DNA from: Rhexocercosporidium sp. MPI-PUGE-AT-0058
Taxonomy: Eukaryota; Ascomycota; Leotiomycetes; Helotiales
Direction of reading: 5' to 3'
Length of the DNA stretch: 64,000 bases
Assembly: GCA_020746875.1 (NCBI GenBank)
Contig: JAGTJL010000004.1
Location: 124,001-188,000 of the forward strand
This document shows, piece after piece, positions 22,911 through 35,882 of the stretch. A model generated the notes under the pieces. The model was not told the DNA's origin and ran no database searches. It saw only the letters and a list, made by a program, of their open reading frames with translations. The number at the start of each line of letters is the position of its first letter. Positions within the stretch are counted from its first letter, which is position 1. The position numbers and the translations under genes were made by a program.

Positions 22911-24417
22911 ATGGATTCCATTGCATTGAGATGCACTACCTGCGCTTGGAACCTCTAATTCTGGAGAAAGCAGGCGGATGTGTTTGACGAAGGATCGAAA
23001 GCTGTTGAGAAATTAATGGAGGACGTAAAGCTGTCTAGGGATTTGAGTGAGGAAGAGCTTGCCGCCATTGAAAAATGGGAGGAGTTATTGGTCTGCCAGC
23101 GGGCTACGTGGAGCGAGCTATTAGAGGTATAATTCCTTCCACTTGCCAGAGAAAATTCATGGGCTCCAGACCTGAAGCTGACTTGAGAAATTCCAGAGTA
23201 CCCAAGAAGATGCAAGATATGCTAAGGCAGCCTACAAGAACTACAGACTCAGCAAAGGTCTACTACTCTTCAAACCTTCCTTTTCCATCGACGCATTCTG
23301 CGCACCTTCACGCCTCCGAATCCAAAAGTACTACGAAGTCCAAAGAGAGGCTTTGCATATCGGTTCTCCTAAAATTACAGCATCTGAGCTTCAAGCCCGG
23401 AGAGACGCCACCATTCCCGCTCAAGGCAGAAATTACTACACAGGCAGCCCGTTGATTACACCGAACCTTCTTCCAACAGCCGAAATTGCTGATTTGACGG
23501 CCGAATGGGATGGTGTTTACGGATTCCGCTCTTTGTTTCCAGAGAGATTGCTGAGATTGCTGGTATCAGAAGAGATGGACTATCATTGGATATCAAGGAG
23601 AGGGAGAAATAGTACGGAATGCCTTCTAAACAATACTTTGCAATGCGAGATGTGGAGGAAATCTTCGAATTGAGTAGGGATGCTGTGGAGAGAAGAGCTT
23701 GGGATAGACGTCTCTGGCTGGAAAACGACGATTGTGTTCTCGATACCACCCCAGAAGATGATATGAGACAAGCAGAGGGGCTCATCAACCCTCAGAACTG
23801 CTACTTCCGAGCCAATAACGATCTGCGAAATGATTGGGAATTGAAGAATGATCGAATTTGTCTCTGGGGTGCAACAATTACAGCAAAGAATGTCTTCAAA
23901 TCTTGCTGTCTTCAATATATATACTTTGCAGTAGATCATTCAAGCTCTTTTACAACACCAATCAGCAGCTCCGAATATTCTCCCAGCTCAGAACCTTCCC
24001 TCTCAACAACCCACAGTCGTCGCCCCTCCAGCTGCTCCAAATGCCCTCACAACCCAGAATTTAACCTCCCAACAACCCGCAATCGTCGCCCCTCCAGCTC
24101 CTCCAGCTCCGATTGTCTCACGCCACGGCCGACCTACACCTTACACCCCTACACAACAGCCATTCAAAATCAGTGGAGTCGGAACAAAGCACTGCCATCA
24201 CCGAGGTAATGCTCCAACCGGCGTCGACGATGCGACTTGGATCAGAGAATTTGATAATGCGGATAGCAGAGTCTATGCAAGAACCATTGGCTCCCAGGCT
24301 GTAAAGTCTCAGGCGAGATTCGATGCTAAAAACTCGGGCGAGACGAGAGATGTAGCCATTGACAAGTTGATTCGGTTGGGAATTTTGGCTGCTGGATTTA
24401 GAGACCTGAATCCTTGA
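22911..24417 (+). pseudogene. Member B of the SRHGRP/SGETRD family, inactivated
   Basis: Exon 1 runs from ATG 22911 to 23126, a 70-bp intron follows (GAG|GTATAA..CTGAC..CCAG), and exon 2 starts at 23197; intron position and phase 0 are as in members C and D. Matching blocks: RLRIQKYYEVQREAL (RLAIQKKYDTQREAL in D), GRNYYTGSPLIT, then SRHGRPTPYTPTQQP, GNAPTG, FDNADS, SGETRDVAIDKLI and GILAAGFRDLNP, ending at TGA 24415-24417. Lesions: TAA at codon 16 (22956-22958), a frame change near 23540, TAG at 23610-23612 and a second frame change near 23900. The C-terminal third is still fully open, so decay is recent or that part is constrained. Confidence 0.75.
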
Positions 24418-25129
24418 AGATGGGGGTTTTGAGGCGGCAGGGGTGACAAAGGGAGGTAGATGCTTCTTCTGTACTGAATAATGTTGTTCTCTCTTCTGTA
24501 GCACTACAAGCGAAGTTATTCGCATTACTCCATGCCTTATGAATTCCATGTAGAGCTCTAAACCTTTCCACGGAATTTACAAACCTCAGCAATAAGTTAC
24601 AGATTCAACAGATCTCCAGATCTCAAATACACTATTTCAAAGCTTAAGGGCGCTGTAAGACCAAATAACGACCTTTCACAGTATCAATCCAATACTCTCC
24701 ACCATCGAAAACCTGTTTTTTTTTCAGAACCGTTTTCAGCAGGGCCCTTCATCGCCTCCTTTACTTTCTCTTTTGCGCCGTACTGTAAACTAAGTTATCG
24801 ACATGCGCTCGAGATATGCAAATGCCCAGCCGGAGTCTAATATGATGAAAGAAAGTTCCGAAGTTGTTTAAACGCTTGTTTTAAATACTTGGGACCAGTC
24901 TATATTAATGGTGAATTGTGTTCATCAATACCAGGAAGTTGGCGGGAGGTAGGCTGCGCCCAAAACGAGGGCTAAAGAAGAGGTTCAAATTCAGAAGTAC
25001 GAGTAGAAGGATACTTGGCTGATATAACTCTACCGAGTCTTTAATAACCAATAGAGCTTCTAAAAGTTCATGACAAATCATACATAATCGAAGATCAACC
25101 AAAAATATTCACCAAGCTCGCACGACAAT
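24418..25129. other. Convergent intergenic region; nothing recognised
   Basis: Between the 3' end of the family-B pseudogene and the 3' end of the next minus-strand gene. No ORF of substance. Confidence 0.5.
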
Positions 25130-26593
25130 CTAGCATCGACAAGCAAAAGCCCTCAAGCGCAACCGGAATGTACCACAGAGGTCCCCTCCACACCACTCCA
25201 CAGACCGAGCCATTGACTCTAGAACTCAGTTAGTACACGAGAAAGAAATTAATCAGCAAGAGATATGCTGATTTCAATAACCTACGGGTAAAATCCCAAG
25301 CTGAAGTTTCAAGTCGGATCTCTGGCAAAGAACGGCCATTGGCAGCTTCGAGATCCCGTTTGCTCGCTTGATTGCTTTCGAATACCATGTTGTGTTGCGA
25401 TATGTTGTACCGGACTTCTGTGTTTGCTGAATTGGTAGTGTCGCGAGTAGAGACTGGAGGCATGGATGAAGCTCTAGGGATAACTGTCGGAGCAGTCCCA
25501 GAAAGCGAAGATCGTGGGTGGCGTGGATGTCTGGCGCTTGGAGAAACGAACTTCGGAGTCGCAGGACAGAGGACTTTGGTGATTTCAGCGATAGAATTTG
25601 CATCTGTAGCGGAAATGTGGACCGCTTCAGGCGTCACCGGAGGAGAAGGTATAGTCAGTCTTCCCACATGACCTCGTGGTGATTGCACCCATGATGGGTC
25701 TAAACTCGGCGCCGTTACGTAAGTTTGAGTTGATTCTTTATCTTTGGGATTGAGACTATGCATTTCTATAGACTGATCGTCGTCTTCTGCGGTTGGTCTT
25801 GATTCGAAAGGGAGAGTAGTGGGAAGTACAGGTGTCGCAGCTGGTGTGACGACTGGTATATCTGTTGCTGTGGAGGTAGTTGTACTGGTTCCGGCCACCG
25901 TCATCTCGTGAGAGTTGTTTGTAAAAGATGCTTGGTCCGTACAAAACCAAGACGTACTCGTCCAGGCTAGAAGAACACTTTCCGTCGATTGTTGACCAAT
26001 GGTATTTGATTGAGGCGTGTAATCTGTACGAGCTCCGAGCCCAACCCAAACTTTGAGTATACTTAAAGAATGGTCCGTCATCTGGAGATATTTGGCTGTG
26101 TTATGAGGCTTTCCAGGATCAACTCGGGGCCATACACCAAACACACTGGCGCTATCAAGGGTGAAGTCAAGATGGTAGACGTGCGGGACATGGAACAGCG
26201 AGGGCGACCGCTTATCTTCTTCGTCGACATGCCAATCTAACTTTTTCCATATACCTCTTCCATACGGTACTTTGTTCTTTGACTTCACAGACGACATCTG
26301 TAAGTTTATTAGTATACCAAAAGTAGGTTGTCTAATTTTGAATGGATGTACAGTACCTGGACGAATGAAATTCGAACGATGTGGTCTTTAAGATGTTCCA
26401 CTTGAACGACAGCTACTGGGTGGCCCCATCCAAGGTTCGCTAGCTTACAATCGTTTTTGCACTCCTCTTTCTCCTCACTCCACTTGCAGGTAAGAGTCTC
26501 ATTTCTCCCGGTCATGCTTTGATACATGTTGAAGGGGGGGATGGCTACTATCCAGCCTTCCCTTATATGTTTTGTCGGCACTGGTTTATGCAT
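25130..26593 (-). CDS. Hypothetical protein with disordered Ser/Thr/Pro-rich region
   Basis: Preferred model: exons 26593-26357, 26297-25286 and 25218-25130, giving 445 residues. Intron 1 is 59 bp (CAG|GTACTG..ACTAATAA..ACAG). Intron 2 is 67 bp (GTAGGT..GTACTAACTGAGTTCTAG, a near-ideal branch site and acceptor). If intron 2 is retained, the protein instead ends at 25230 with a hydrophobic tail (LLKSAYLLLINFFLVY). The N-terminal 160 residues look folded (GWIVAIPPFNM; GWGHPVAVVQVEH; VYHLDFTL). Residues of about 160-400 are Ser/Thr/Pro-rich and probably disordered. No signal peptide and no known domain recognised. Confidence 0.65.
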
Positions 26594-27839
26594 TTGAGTG
26601 TAAAATTAGGAGGAATAGAAGTAATATTGAATGATATGAATTGGGACAATATCGAAAAGTGAGTAAGAAGATAGTTTGAAAAGAACGAAGAATCTGCCAG
26701 AGACTTAAATTGAGTTGCTACCGATTGACCTTCGCGCCCTCCATACTACCATTATATATACTTCAACCTCCTCCGAGACCATTTTGAAGTGCGATGAGCA
26801 CGTTGTGCACCAACAACATTATTCATTGTCCTGGGTTAGCTGGAGCCACTTGCCATACATTCGTGGCGGCGACCTTCCAGACTATTTCTGAGTGTAAGTC
26901 TCGTACCCAGGGTGCTCAAGTCATTGAGGGCAGTTGCTTAGAGCCGAATAACATCCTTCTGCTGGCCAGTGCGGGAAACTCCTTCGAAGACAGATCAACG
27001 CAGAAGGGTTCCGTTGGAGACATTATTTCTTTGTCACTCGACTTGTCGATTTAGCTGCCGAAGCTTAGCTTACAGAAGCAAAAAAGCCGGGACTCAGACC
27101 GAGACTAGGACAATGGCCGTCATAATGTCTTGTCTCATACATTCACATGAGACTTTCTCGAATCTCAAAATGCGGCCTAGTCTTTCTAATTTTTCGTTGA
27201 TTCAAGCTTCGTTTGAGATTAGTCTACACTAAAGGGATCTTTTTGCTCGCCTCTACTCGGTCGGTACTAATGTTCAGTATCGGAGGTAGCTAATTCGCTT
27301 CAAAGGAGCCATCTGAACTGACACATTTCGATGAACAACAAGCTGGGGGCGGCGAAGTACAGATTCTCAAATGGCATGGAAATCAATACCGCTATACCGC
27401 GAGACATAAATGGAGAATAGAATCACGAGACCAAAGACGATCAGATTCCCGGTTGAAGAGGGTATATTTTCTACTTTTCTACCTATCGTCCTCCCAAAAA
27501 GGAAGAGGATACACACCCACCCATGCATCCATTCATCATCCCAGAGCCCGAATATTGCTAAAGCCTCGAGAATATCATTGAAAATTTGTACGCCATTGTA
27601 GATGTCCGGTTGATGGATCATCACTTCCCGATGCTGTTGAACAACCACACACGCCCCCATAAAATGTCTCGCAAAAAGGGAGAAAAAAGAAAAGAAGCTT
27701 TTGTCTTTAATGCCCTGCCAGAAACGCCGATGTTGAGATCGTCTCCACTGCTAGGCCTCAAAAACCAACTACAAATTTCGTGATATCATCGCTCATACCC
27801 CCAATACACAAAAGGAAAAAGTTTGAGAGAAGATATGCT
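26594..27839. other. Intergenic; no gene recognised
   Basis: Promoter side of the preceding hypothetical gene and 3' UTR side of MET6. Short ORFs only. Confidence 0.45.
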
Positions 27840-30261
27840 CTACTTAGCATACTTCTGGCGGTAGAACTTGGCGGCGTTGACCATGTTGGTCAAGGCGGCC
27901 TTTGTCTCCGACCATTGGCGGGTCTTAAGACCACAGTCAGGATCGATCCAGAGTTGCTCTGGCTTGAGGTATTGCAACATCTCCTCGATACGGTCCTTGA
28001 TTTCCTGTTCGCTTGGAACACGAGGAGAGTGGATGTCGTAGACACCTGGACCGATGTGGCGAGGGTAAGCCTCATCGACGAAGACCTTGAGGAGCTTGGC
28101 ATCAGACTTGCTGTTCTCGATGGAGAGGACATCGGCATCGAGAGCGGCGATGGCGTGGAAGAAGTCTTGGAACTCGGAGTAGCAGAAATGGGAATGGATC
28201 TGGGTGGAGTCTTGGACACCAGAGACGGAGAGACGGAAAGACTTGACGGCCCAGTCGAGGTAGGCCTCGCGCTCCTTTCCGGCACGAAGAGGAAGACCCT
28301 CACGAAGAGCGGGCTCATCGACTTGAATGACGAAGACACCAGCGGCCTCAAGATCAACAACTTCGTCACGGAGAGCAAGAGCAAGTTGCTCAGCCTGGAC
28401 GGACTGGTGGACATCATCACGAGGGAAAGACCATCGTAGACAGGTGATTGGACCAGTCAACATGCCCTTCATTGGCTTCTTGGAGATGGAAACGGCGTAC
28501 TTGGACTCCTTAACGGTCATCGGTGCTGGGCGAGAGATGTCACCAACAACGATAGGTGGGCGAACGCAGCGGGATCCGTAGGATTGAACCCAGGCGTGGG
28601 TGGTGAAGGCATAACCATCAAGGCGCTCACCGAAGTACTGCACCATGTCATTACGCTCAGGCTCACCGTGAACGTAGACATCGAGGTCAAGCTCCTCTTG
28701 GATCTTGACGACATCTTGAATCTCCTTCTCGATGAACTTCTCGTACTCCTCAGCGGTGATCTCGCCCTTGGTAAACTTGTTACGTTGGATACGGATCTCC
28801 TTGGTCTGGGGGAAGGAACCGATGGTGGTGGTTGGGAAGAGAGGAAGAGCCAATGACTTTTGTTGAGCAGCAATACGGGCAGGGAACTCGGAAAGTCTGT
28901 TGTACATCTCCTTGGTGATCTTGGATTGACGGTCCTTGACTTTGGGGTCGTTGGTGCGGGTGGATGAAGCACGGGATTGCATGGACTTGGCGTTAGCCTC
29001 GAGTTGCTCACGGACAGCAGCTGGGCCCTCAGTGACGGCCTTGGCAATAACGGCGACCTCAGAAGCCTTCTCAACAGCAAAGGAGAACCAGTCAGCGATC
29101 TCGGGGTCGAGCTTCTTCTCACTGGCGAGAGTGTGTGGGGTGTGGAGAAGGGAACTGGAAGTGGCAACAATGACACGCTCCTTTCCGACCTTCTGGATGG
29201 CAGTCTCAACGGTCTCGATAGCACGCTTGAGGTTGGTCTTCCAGATGTTTCGGCCATCAACAACTCCGGCGGAGAGGATGGTCTTTGGGCCAAGAGCAGA
29301 GATGACGGTGCTCAATTGCTCTGGGTTTCGGACCAAGTCAACGTGAACAGCGTAGATGTCAGTTGGGACTAAGTCGATGTTGTGGACGATGTCACCGAAG
29401 TAGGTGGCGAAGACAAGGTTTGGGATTTTGTCACCGAGAGCAGCGAGCTTCTCATATGTTGGCTTGAAAGCAGCCTTGGTCTTGGCTGGGAGATCTTGGA
29501 CGAGGGTTGGCTCATCGATTTGGACAGTCTCAGCACCAGCAGCCTTCAATTTGGTGAGGATCTCCTCATAGACTGGGAGAAGTTTCTCGAGAAGGTCGAT
29601 AGGGTCGACGGTTTGGTCACGGTCGGCCTTTCCGAGTTGGAGGAAAGAGACTGGGCCAACAAGGACTGGGCGGGTGATGATACCAGCCTCTTTGGCCTCA
29701 AGGAACTCAGCAACAGCCTTTGGGTTGGCGGTGAGCTTGAATTCCTGGTTGTCTTGGAGGGTTGGCTTGACATAGTGGTAGTTCGAGTCGAACCACTTCA
29801 CCATCTCCAAACTGGGAACATCGACACCCTCACGCTGAAGACCACGACCCATAGCAAAGTATTCATCGACGGGGTCGAGCTTGTATTTGGTATATCTGGG
29901 AGGGACGGCCTATACAGAAATAAAGTTAGCTTCTTGCTTCAAGTATTCCTAGGGAGAAAACCTACACCAAAGTCCTGGATCTGGTGGAGAACTTGATCGT
30001 AGAGAGCGAAGTCATTGCTGGGAATGATATCGACGCCAGCATCTTTCTGGATCTTCCAGTGTGCAAGACGGAGTCTCTTGGCCTCAGCGAGGAGATCAGC
30101 TTGAGAGAGCTTGCCGCCCCAGTAAGCCTCAGTTGCCTTCTTCAAGTCACGGAGAGCTCCCATGCGGGGGAAACCGAGGATGGATCTATTGCAGAAAATC
30201 GAGTGAGCATGCTGCAAATAGATATGAGGTCTGCAAAGGCGAAGACTTACGATTGAACCAT
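27840..30261 (-). CDS. MET6: Cobalamin-independent methionine synthase
   Basis: Transfers the methyl group of 5-methyltetrahydropteroyl-triglutamate to homocysteine, making methionine in the cytosol. Exons 30261-30251 (an 11-bp first coding exon, ATGGTTCAATC), 30185-29966 and 29909-27840, with introns of 65 and 56 bp, give 766 residues, the usual fungal length. The start MVQSSILGFPRMG matches the family start. Zinc and homocysteine ligands are visible in IHSHFCYSEF (His, Cys) and DPDCGLKTR (Cys), and the C-terminal catalytic domain is complete. Codon use is strongly biased (few rare codons), as expected for an abundant enzyme. It is divergent from the arsenite methyltransferase at 31.3 kb. 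Confidence 0.97.
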
Positions 30262-30820
30262 GTTGGCGGTTGTGAAGAGTCGTAGTGTAGAACGGAAAAG
30301 TGCTGCAGACTCGGATCAACACGATCGATCGATTACGTGGTCGAAGTCTGCTTCTCCGGTATTCGGAAGAAGAGGGGTAATGGAATGGAGTTGATTCTAC
30401 TGCCACGAGAAGAAGCAAAGAAGTGTAGATGTCAAGGTGTCCCTCTGAAGTGATTCTGGGGGAACGGATGGATATGAGGAGGGGAAGGAGGAGTGTTGAG
30501 GGAAGAGAAGGAGAGCGGTGTGAGGGAGGGTTGATAAAGTAGAAATTTCGAATGGAGGGGTTGGCGTGGGTGCGAGTGAGGGGCGTGAAATGGCGTTGGC
30601 GCTAGAGCTGGTGGGGGTTAGTGCCCGATCACGTGGGCACTGAATAAACTTTGCTTCCGACTTCGATTTGCAACGCGTTGGCAGGTTGCGAGTAGTGTGA
30701 GATGTTGTGGTATCTAGTATGTGCCTAAAAGATTTCTTCCTTCTATTCAAACGTCATCTTTACGAGATGTAGACGTGAAGCATCTAAGAGAGTGCTATGC
30801 TATAATAGCCGATTCACCTC

Positions 30821-30862
30821 CTGTATGCTCGGGGACTTGTAAGCAAGTCCCCGAGCATGCAG
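30821..30862. repeat. Near-perfect hairpin in the MET6/arsM intergenic region
   Basis: Two 19-base arms (30821-30839 and 30844-30862) flank a 4-base TAAG loop. The inner 15 pairs are perfect (ATGCTCGGGGACTTG against its complement), and the outer four contain one G-T style mismatch. It lies about 560 bp upstream of the MET6 start and 490 bp upstream of the methyltransferase start. It could be a structured UTR element, a tiny inverted-repeat insertion or a palindromic regulatory site; sequence alone does not decide. Confidence 0.85.
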
Positions 30863-31348
30863 CTGCGTCCCCATGCCGGAAAGCTGCTGGTTGGTGGGGT
30901 GCCAGACCAGTTTATTATTTTGGTCTGTGCCATCACTCAAATTTACTTCGTTATTGAATAGCTTTGCTGTCCTTCATAGGTAGGTAGGCGTAGAGGAAGC
31001 AATTCAATGCACATTGAGTTGTCCAGGTACATTTTGACCGTCTGGTGGGAATTGTGCAACTCCCAAGAGGCAGCCAAGCCTGCTCGCCAAATCGACCAAT
31101 CAACAGCACAAGTTACTGGTGACAGACCGCAGTGACAGACCACCATCAACCAAACAACATCTCAAGGCTTCATAAAGACCACCTCTACCTCTTCCTTTTT
31201 CTCAACTTCTCTCACATTCACCTTCCATAAAGAACCCATCGACTTCTCCTCACTCATATTCTTCCCCGTCCTTCAATCATTCTACCTAGTACACCACCCC
31301 TCACTCACCTCCAAGAAACACCCAATAGCCTCCCTCAACTTAACCAAA

Positions 31349-32372
31349 ATGTCCACCCCCACCCCCACCGCCAAAGCAGTGCACGCCCACTACTCCTCCC
31401 TCGCCCTCGAAGACCCCTCCAAAAACACCCAACACGCTCTCAAAGTCGCATCATCATTCGGCTACACTCCTGAAGACCTCGCCTCCGTCCCAGAAGGATC
31501 CAACCTCGGCGTAAGCTGCGGGAACCCCTTCGCCATAGCCGGTATCAAGCCCGGAGAAACAGTAATCGATCTCGGATGCGGAGGAGGCTTCGATGTCTTC
31601 CAAGCCGCTCACAAAGTCGGCCCTACAGGTCTCGCCATCGGTGTTGATTCAAGTGAGGACATGCTTGCGCTATCTCGGAAGAATGCCGCAAATTCCAAGA
31701 TTGAGAATGTGAAATTTGTGTTTGCGGATATCACGGATATTCCCTTAGAGGACGGGAGTGCGGATTGTGTTATTAGTAATTGCGTTATTAATCTGCTTGA
31801 GGAAAGGAGGAAGAAGGTGTGTTTTGGGGAGTGTTTTCGGCTGTTGAGGGAGGGGGGGAGGGTGGCGGTTAGTGATATTCTGGCGAAGAAGGTGTTTACG
31901 GAGGAGTTGAAGAGGGATATTGGACTTTATGTGGGGTGTGTTAGTGGTGCTAGTTTGGTGGGGGACTATGAGGCGTGGTTGAGGGAAGTGGGATTTGGAG
32001 GTATGCTCTTCCTTAACTAGGAATGGATCAATAAGCTTTGGGCTGATTGTTTTTGGGCAGATATCCTCATCGTGGACAAGAAGTCCGATCTCAACATCTA
32101 CAAGGAGCGTAGCTCATCGAACGAAAGCGGCGCCACTGAGTCGAAAAGTTTAGAGTCCTCATGCTGTGCTCCGGCAACTTCATGCTGTAGACCTGAAGCC
32201 AGTGGAGACAGCAAGGTGGATTCGGAGAATACGATGGCAAAGAGAGTGGCGGACATCGACTTCAATGAGTGGGTCAGTGAGTATTGCCATACTCTCATGA
32301 AATTGGAAGTACATGCTGATTGTTTGAACAGGCTCATACAGCATCTATGCCGTCAAGCCCAAGAAGCAATAA
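31349..32372 (+). CDS. Arsenite S-adenosylmethionine methyltransferase
   Basis: Class I SAM methyltransferase of the ArsM/AS3MT family, which methylates arsenite for detoxification. Exons 31349-32000, 32061-32276 and 32332-32372; introns of 60 and 55 bp; 302 residues with exact frame closure. Motif I is VIDLGCGGGFDVFQAA. The conserved cysteine contexts of the family are present: SNLGVSCGNP, DCVISNCVINL and YVGCVSGA. A Cys-rich stretch follows (SSCCAPATSCC), typical of the C-terminal arsenic-binding tail. The first 300 bases are strikingly C-rich in wobble positions. It shares an upstream region with MET6, which supplies methionine for SAM. Related 5-nucleophile methyltransferases cannot be fully excluded, but the cysteine set fits arsenite. 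Confidence 0.9.
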
Positions 32373-32635
32373 ACCGGAAGTTTTCATTCTCGAATCAGTT
32401 GAGCATGGGTTAGTCAATCAAATCAAGTCACAGCTGCAGGCATCATCACTCTTTCTTTCCTTGTCTCTCAAGTAATTCAAAATGCTTTTATTGTATGTCC
32501 ATTGCCAATCCATTTTCCAGGTCTCAATTCCAAGAAATCTTTCCTTTTTCAAACCTCCCGAAGAAAAACAAACCCCCTAAAAGCCAATATCCAAATCTTC
32601 ATCTTCATTTCCCAAATCCGCCCAAGCTTCCACGC

Positions 32636-34002
32636 TCAAGGATTCGTATCCTGGAATCCCTGCGGTAAATCCCCCCTCGCGATCAACTTATCGATCGTCA
32701 AGTCCCTAGTTTCCCCACTCTCCCGATACCTCTTCCGCTTATCCCCATTATCCTTCCCAACACCAGAGTCTGCCGTGTTGTACAATTTATCGTACACGAA
32801 CACATTGACATTACCCGGTGTATTCCCGCGGACGGCGTTCCACTTGGTGGGGGTATTTCCAAGTTTCAGGGTTGGCTGGCGGGTTGGTCGGTAGGGCTGG
32901 GGACGGCCGTGCCGGGAGAACAGCGCGTTGGGTGCTGGAGGCGCGGCGGCGGGAGGAGCTGCAGGAGGAGGAGGAGGTGGCGGAGCTTGCCCACCAAAAG
33001 GACCGAAGGGATGTTGGTATGCTGGAGCTGGAGCTGCGGTAGGAGCGCGAGCAGAAGGTGTACCGCGAGCTGGAGCAGCTGGAGGAGGTTGTGGTGGACG
33101 CATGCCCTGCTGGCCTCGCGCAGGAACAGGTGTAGAAGCTGACATCGCAGCACTGTTCTCGATGCGCTCATAGCCCATCGAAGCAAAGTACGCGCCCCAG
33201 AGGTCTTCCTCGTCGGTATCACCACTTAGGTCGGTGCCGGCATGCTTAGCCACGATTGCAGGGACCCAATTCCGCAACTCATTGACGACGTCGCCTGCAG
33301 CTTGCAGCGCGTCAATCTCATTCTGCACCGAGACCGCAGGTGTCATCAGTGGGCAGCCTCTATAAAGCACCCGACCGTTTCCATTCCCAGTGCGAAGGTT
33401 CACGATGTCCTGTTGGGAGAGGACAGTCTCCGGATTCGTCATAATGAGCACCTCTCGCTCAACATCGAATCGCTTCTGGATTGCGAGTCTCTCCTCACTC
33501 TCTAGAGGATGGATCACGAAGATCGGCGCGTCATAGACACCCAAGCCCAATGCCTCGCGGTACTTCTTGTACTCTGCGAGACGTTCGACTTCCATCCCCT
33601 CCAGCATCTACCCAGATAAAAGTCAGTAAACATTTCATCAAGCGCAGATGTCTTCCACAATGATTTCAAGATGTGGCAACACCAACACGAGCAAGAACAT
33701 ACCTTGACCTCAACGCGATCCTCCCATCTTTTCATCGCGGGCTTGATCTGAGTTAGCCATGCTTTCAAGGCTGCGGCCTCATTTGCGGGCAGAGCTGGCG
33801 CGTTGCTATTGTTGGCGAACTCTTTCAGCTTCCGTTCAATGTATTCAACGCGGAGCTTGAACACGACAGCGTTTTGTTCGGCGCGCGCCTTGTCCCAGAG
33901 GCATTGGAGGTAGGCTCGGGCAGCGTCGATAGAGCGCGTGGTGCGCGCGATGGTGGCGGCAACGCTGCGGCTGTTGCGGGAGGTGGACGGGCGGTAAGAC
34001 AT
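32636..34002 (-). CDS. Unrecognised protein, member C of the SRHGRP/SGETRD family
   Basis: 423 residues from exons 34002-33703 and 33607-32636, with a 95-bp intron (AAG|GTATGT..TACTGAC..GGTAG|ATG), phase 0. The N-terminal 100 residues are helical and Ala/Arg-rich (YLQCLWDKARAEQNAVVFKL). The middle has SEERLAIQKRFDVEREVLIM and GRVLYRGCPLMT followed by an ELxxL helix. A long Pro/Ala/Gly-rich linker (about 255-325) precedes SRHGRPQPYRPTRQPT (from 331), YNTADS and SGETRDLTIDKLI (from 397), and the end is GDLPQGFQDTNP. No signal peptide or TM, so probably intracellular. It is convergent with the methyltransferase (about 260 bp between stops). Intact, so a good reference copy. Function unknown. Confidence 0.85.
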
Positions 34003-35882
34003 TGTGGTGGTGTCTGTTGGTAGGTCGGTGTTGATTGGTGTAGGTGGAGAAGGTGTAAAGAGTATGAGGACTTGTGAAAGAAATAAAGAGGAAGATGATG
34101 TTGCTGGTCCTGGTGTTTATGAAAGAGGTTCTTGGTGGCGGTGTTTGAAGATCGAAGGTATTATTGCGTCGAGTTAGTTTCAAGATGTGGTTGTCTGGAA
34201 GATTTCGAAGGACGACGAAGAGAACGAGGAGGTGGTTTTTATATCCTCGTTCTCGAGAGGAGAATGACGCTAGCTTCGAGGAAAGACGCTAGCTATTTGA
34301 AACATTCCTATCTATTAGCTAACAAAGAAAAGATCAATATGACTTGAAGCGAGCGTGAACAGGTCGGTGAATGGAAATACGCAGGGGTCTATCTGCTTCC
34401 ATGGCCAGATGTGAGTGGGTATGCCTAAAGAGCTATTGTGTGTATGTATCAAATTAAGAGAGTTGGAACCCGGCCTCATTGGCCTGGTGGTAGGCTTTTG
34501 CGTTCTAGCTTCATAGTTATTTCTCCAGACTAGCTAGCCTCGATTCGGCTTCGGAAAAAAGTGTTCGCTATTGGATTTAGATAATATAATCACAGAACAG
34601 GATAAGGCATAAATTCATGCGCCTTTAGTCGTCGTCAGTATATACAAGTAGCCGTGCTGCAGAAGGAGAACTGATTCCCATGCACTACCTCAAAGTCTAT
34701 TCAAGTGGGCAGATCTGTCACTTTATATCCTCATAGACAATCAATAACCTGTGTCAGACAGGTTTTACGTAGACCTCATGCGCAAAGCCAAACAGATGGC
34801 ACAAACTACAGCAAACAATTAGCGTGAGGCAGATGCCCATCGTTGTTTTCCTGCGTTTGACATTTAAGCGAGGGGATTGTGTTTACTCTTGAACTCGCTT
34901 CGCGATATAACCCCTCAATTCCACCGTCACACAGCAACCTAACCCCCCTCTATCTAACACAAAACTGACAACATTGTTTACCTGAGCACCTCCAAAACCT
35001 GGTTAGTGAATCGGGTGATCAATCGTCTATTGGGCCCATGATGTGAAAGCAATAACGTAGATGCCAAGCATGATTGTGCTTTACCTCGTGATATCTACTG
35101 CACTTTACACTTAAGATAATCAATCTGGTCCTACATGTGACAAGCTTTATCTCCCAAATGACAGTGCCATCTGAAGCAATCATTTGCTTTTGCGTGAATA
35201 CTATAGACTAGTTAGCGATTATCATCAGTAGTTTGCACCTGTTTGCCGTACAAGCATTGCTATCCATATGAGAAGTAGAAGGTCATGTCTTTCTACGTTG
35301 GTACTGATATGATTATTGTTCTGTTATATTATTATGTCTAGAGATATATATGATGTATAAAGTATATGGAAGATTTGTAATTACAAAATGTCTTTCACAG
35401 CATTGTCTCGTCTCTCTCTATTCATGGCTTCTACAAATTTCCCGGAAACCGAAATTGGATCCGAGTCAAGAATCAATGTAATATCTCATACATTCTTCCA
35501 GACACTCAATCAATGAGTGCGTTAAGTAACGCTAGCAGAACCATAGAGTTTATCGGAGAATTGAATTGCGCTAGCAGCCAGATTCACCCAACTGGATGGC
35601 CGTCCTAACAGTTGAATCGCCGTACAAGTCGAACTCCAAGAAAATTTGTATGCTGGCTCGAGTCTAGCGTTGTTTCTGCACTTCAACAGCCATACTTACG
35701 CACCCCTGCGAAGTACACTTTCAACGACGATAATCTTTCTACTCTTTGATTTCTATACTACTTCGTACACAACAAAACGGGAACGATCAAGATCTCCCCA
35801 GCTAACTAAAACGCCTTGGCTGATTTACCTCAACACAAACAATAAATAAAGAACAGTAAATTCAACACCGTCCCTCGCAGCA
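34003..35882. other. Divergent intergenic region between family members C and D
   Basis: About 1.9 kb separating the head-to-head copies C and D. It contains no ORF with support and no repeat that I could pair; AT-rich around 35.2-35.5 kb. It probably carries both promoters. Confidence 0.5.
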
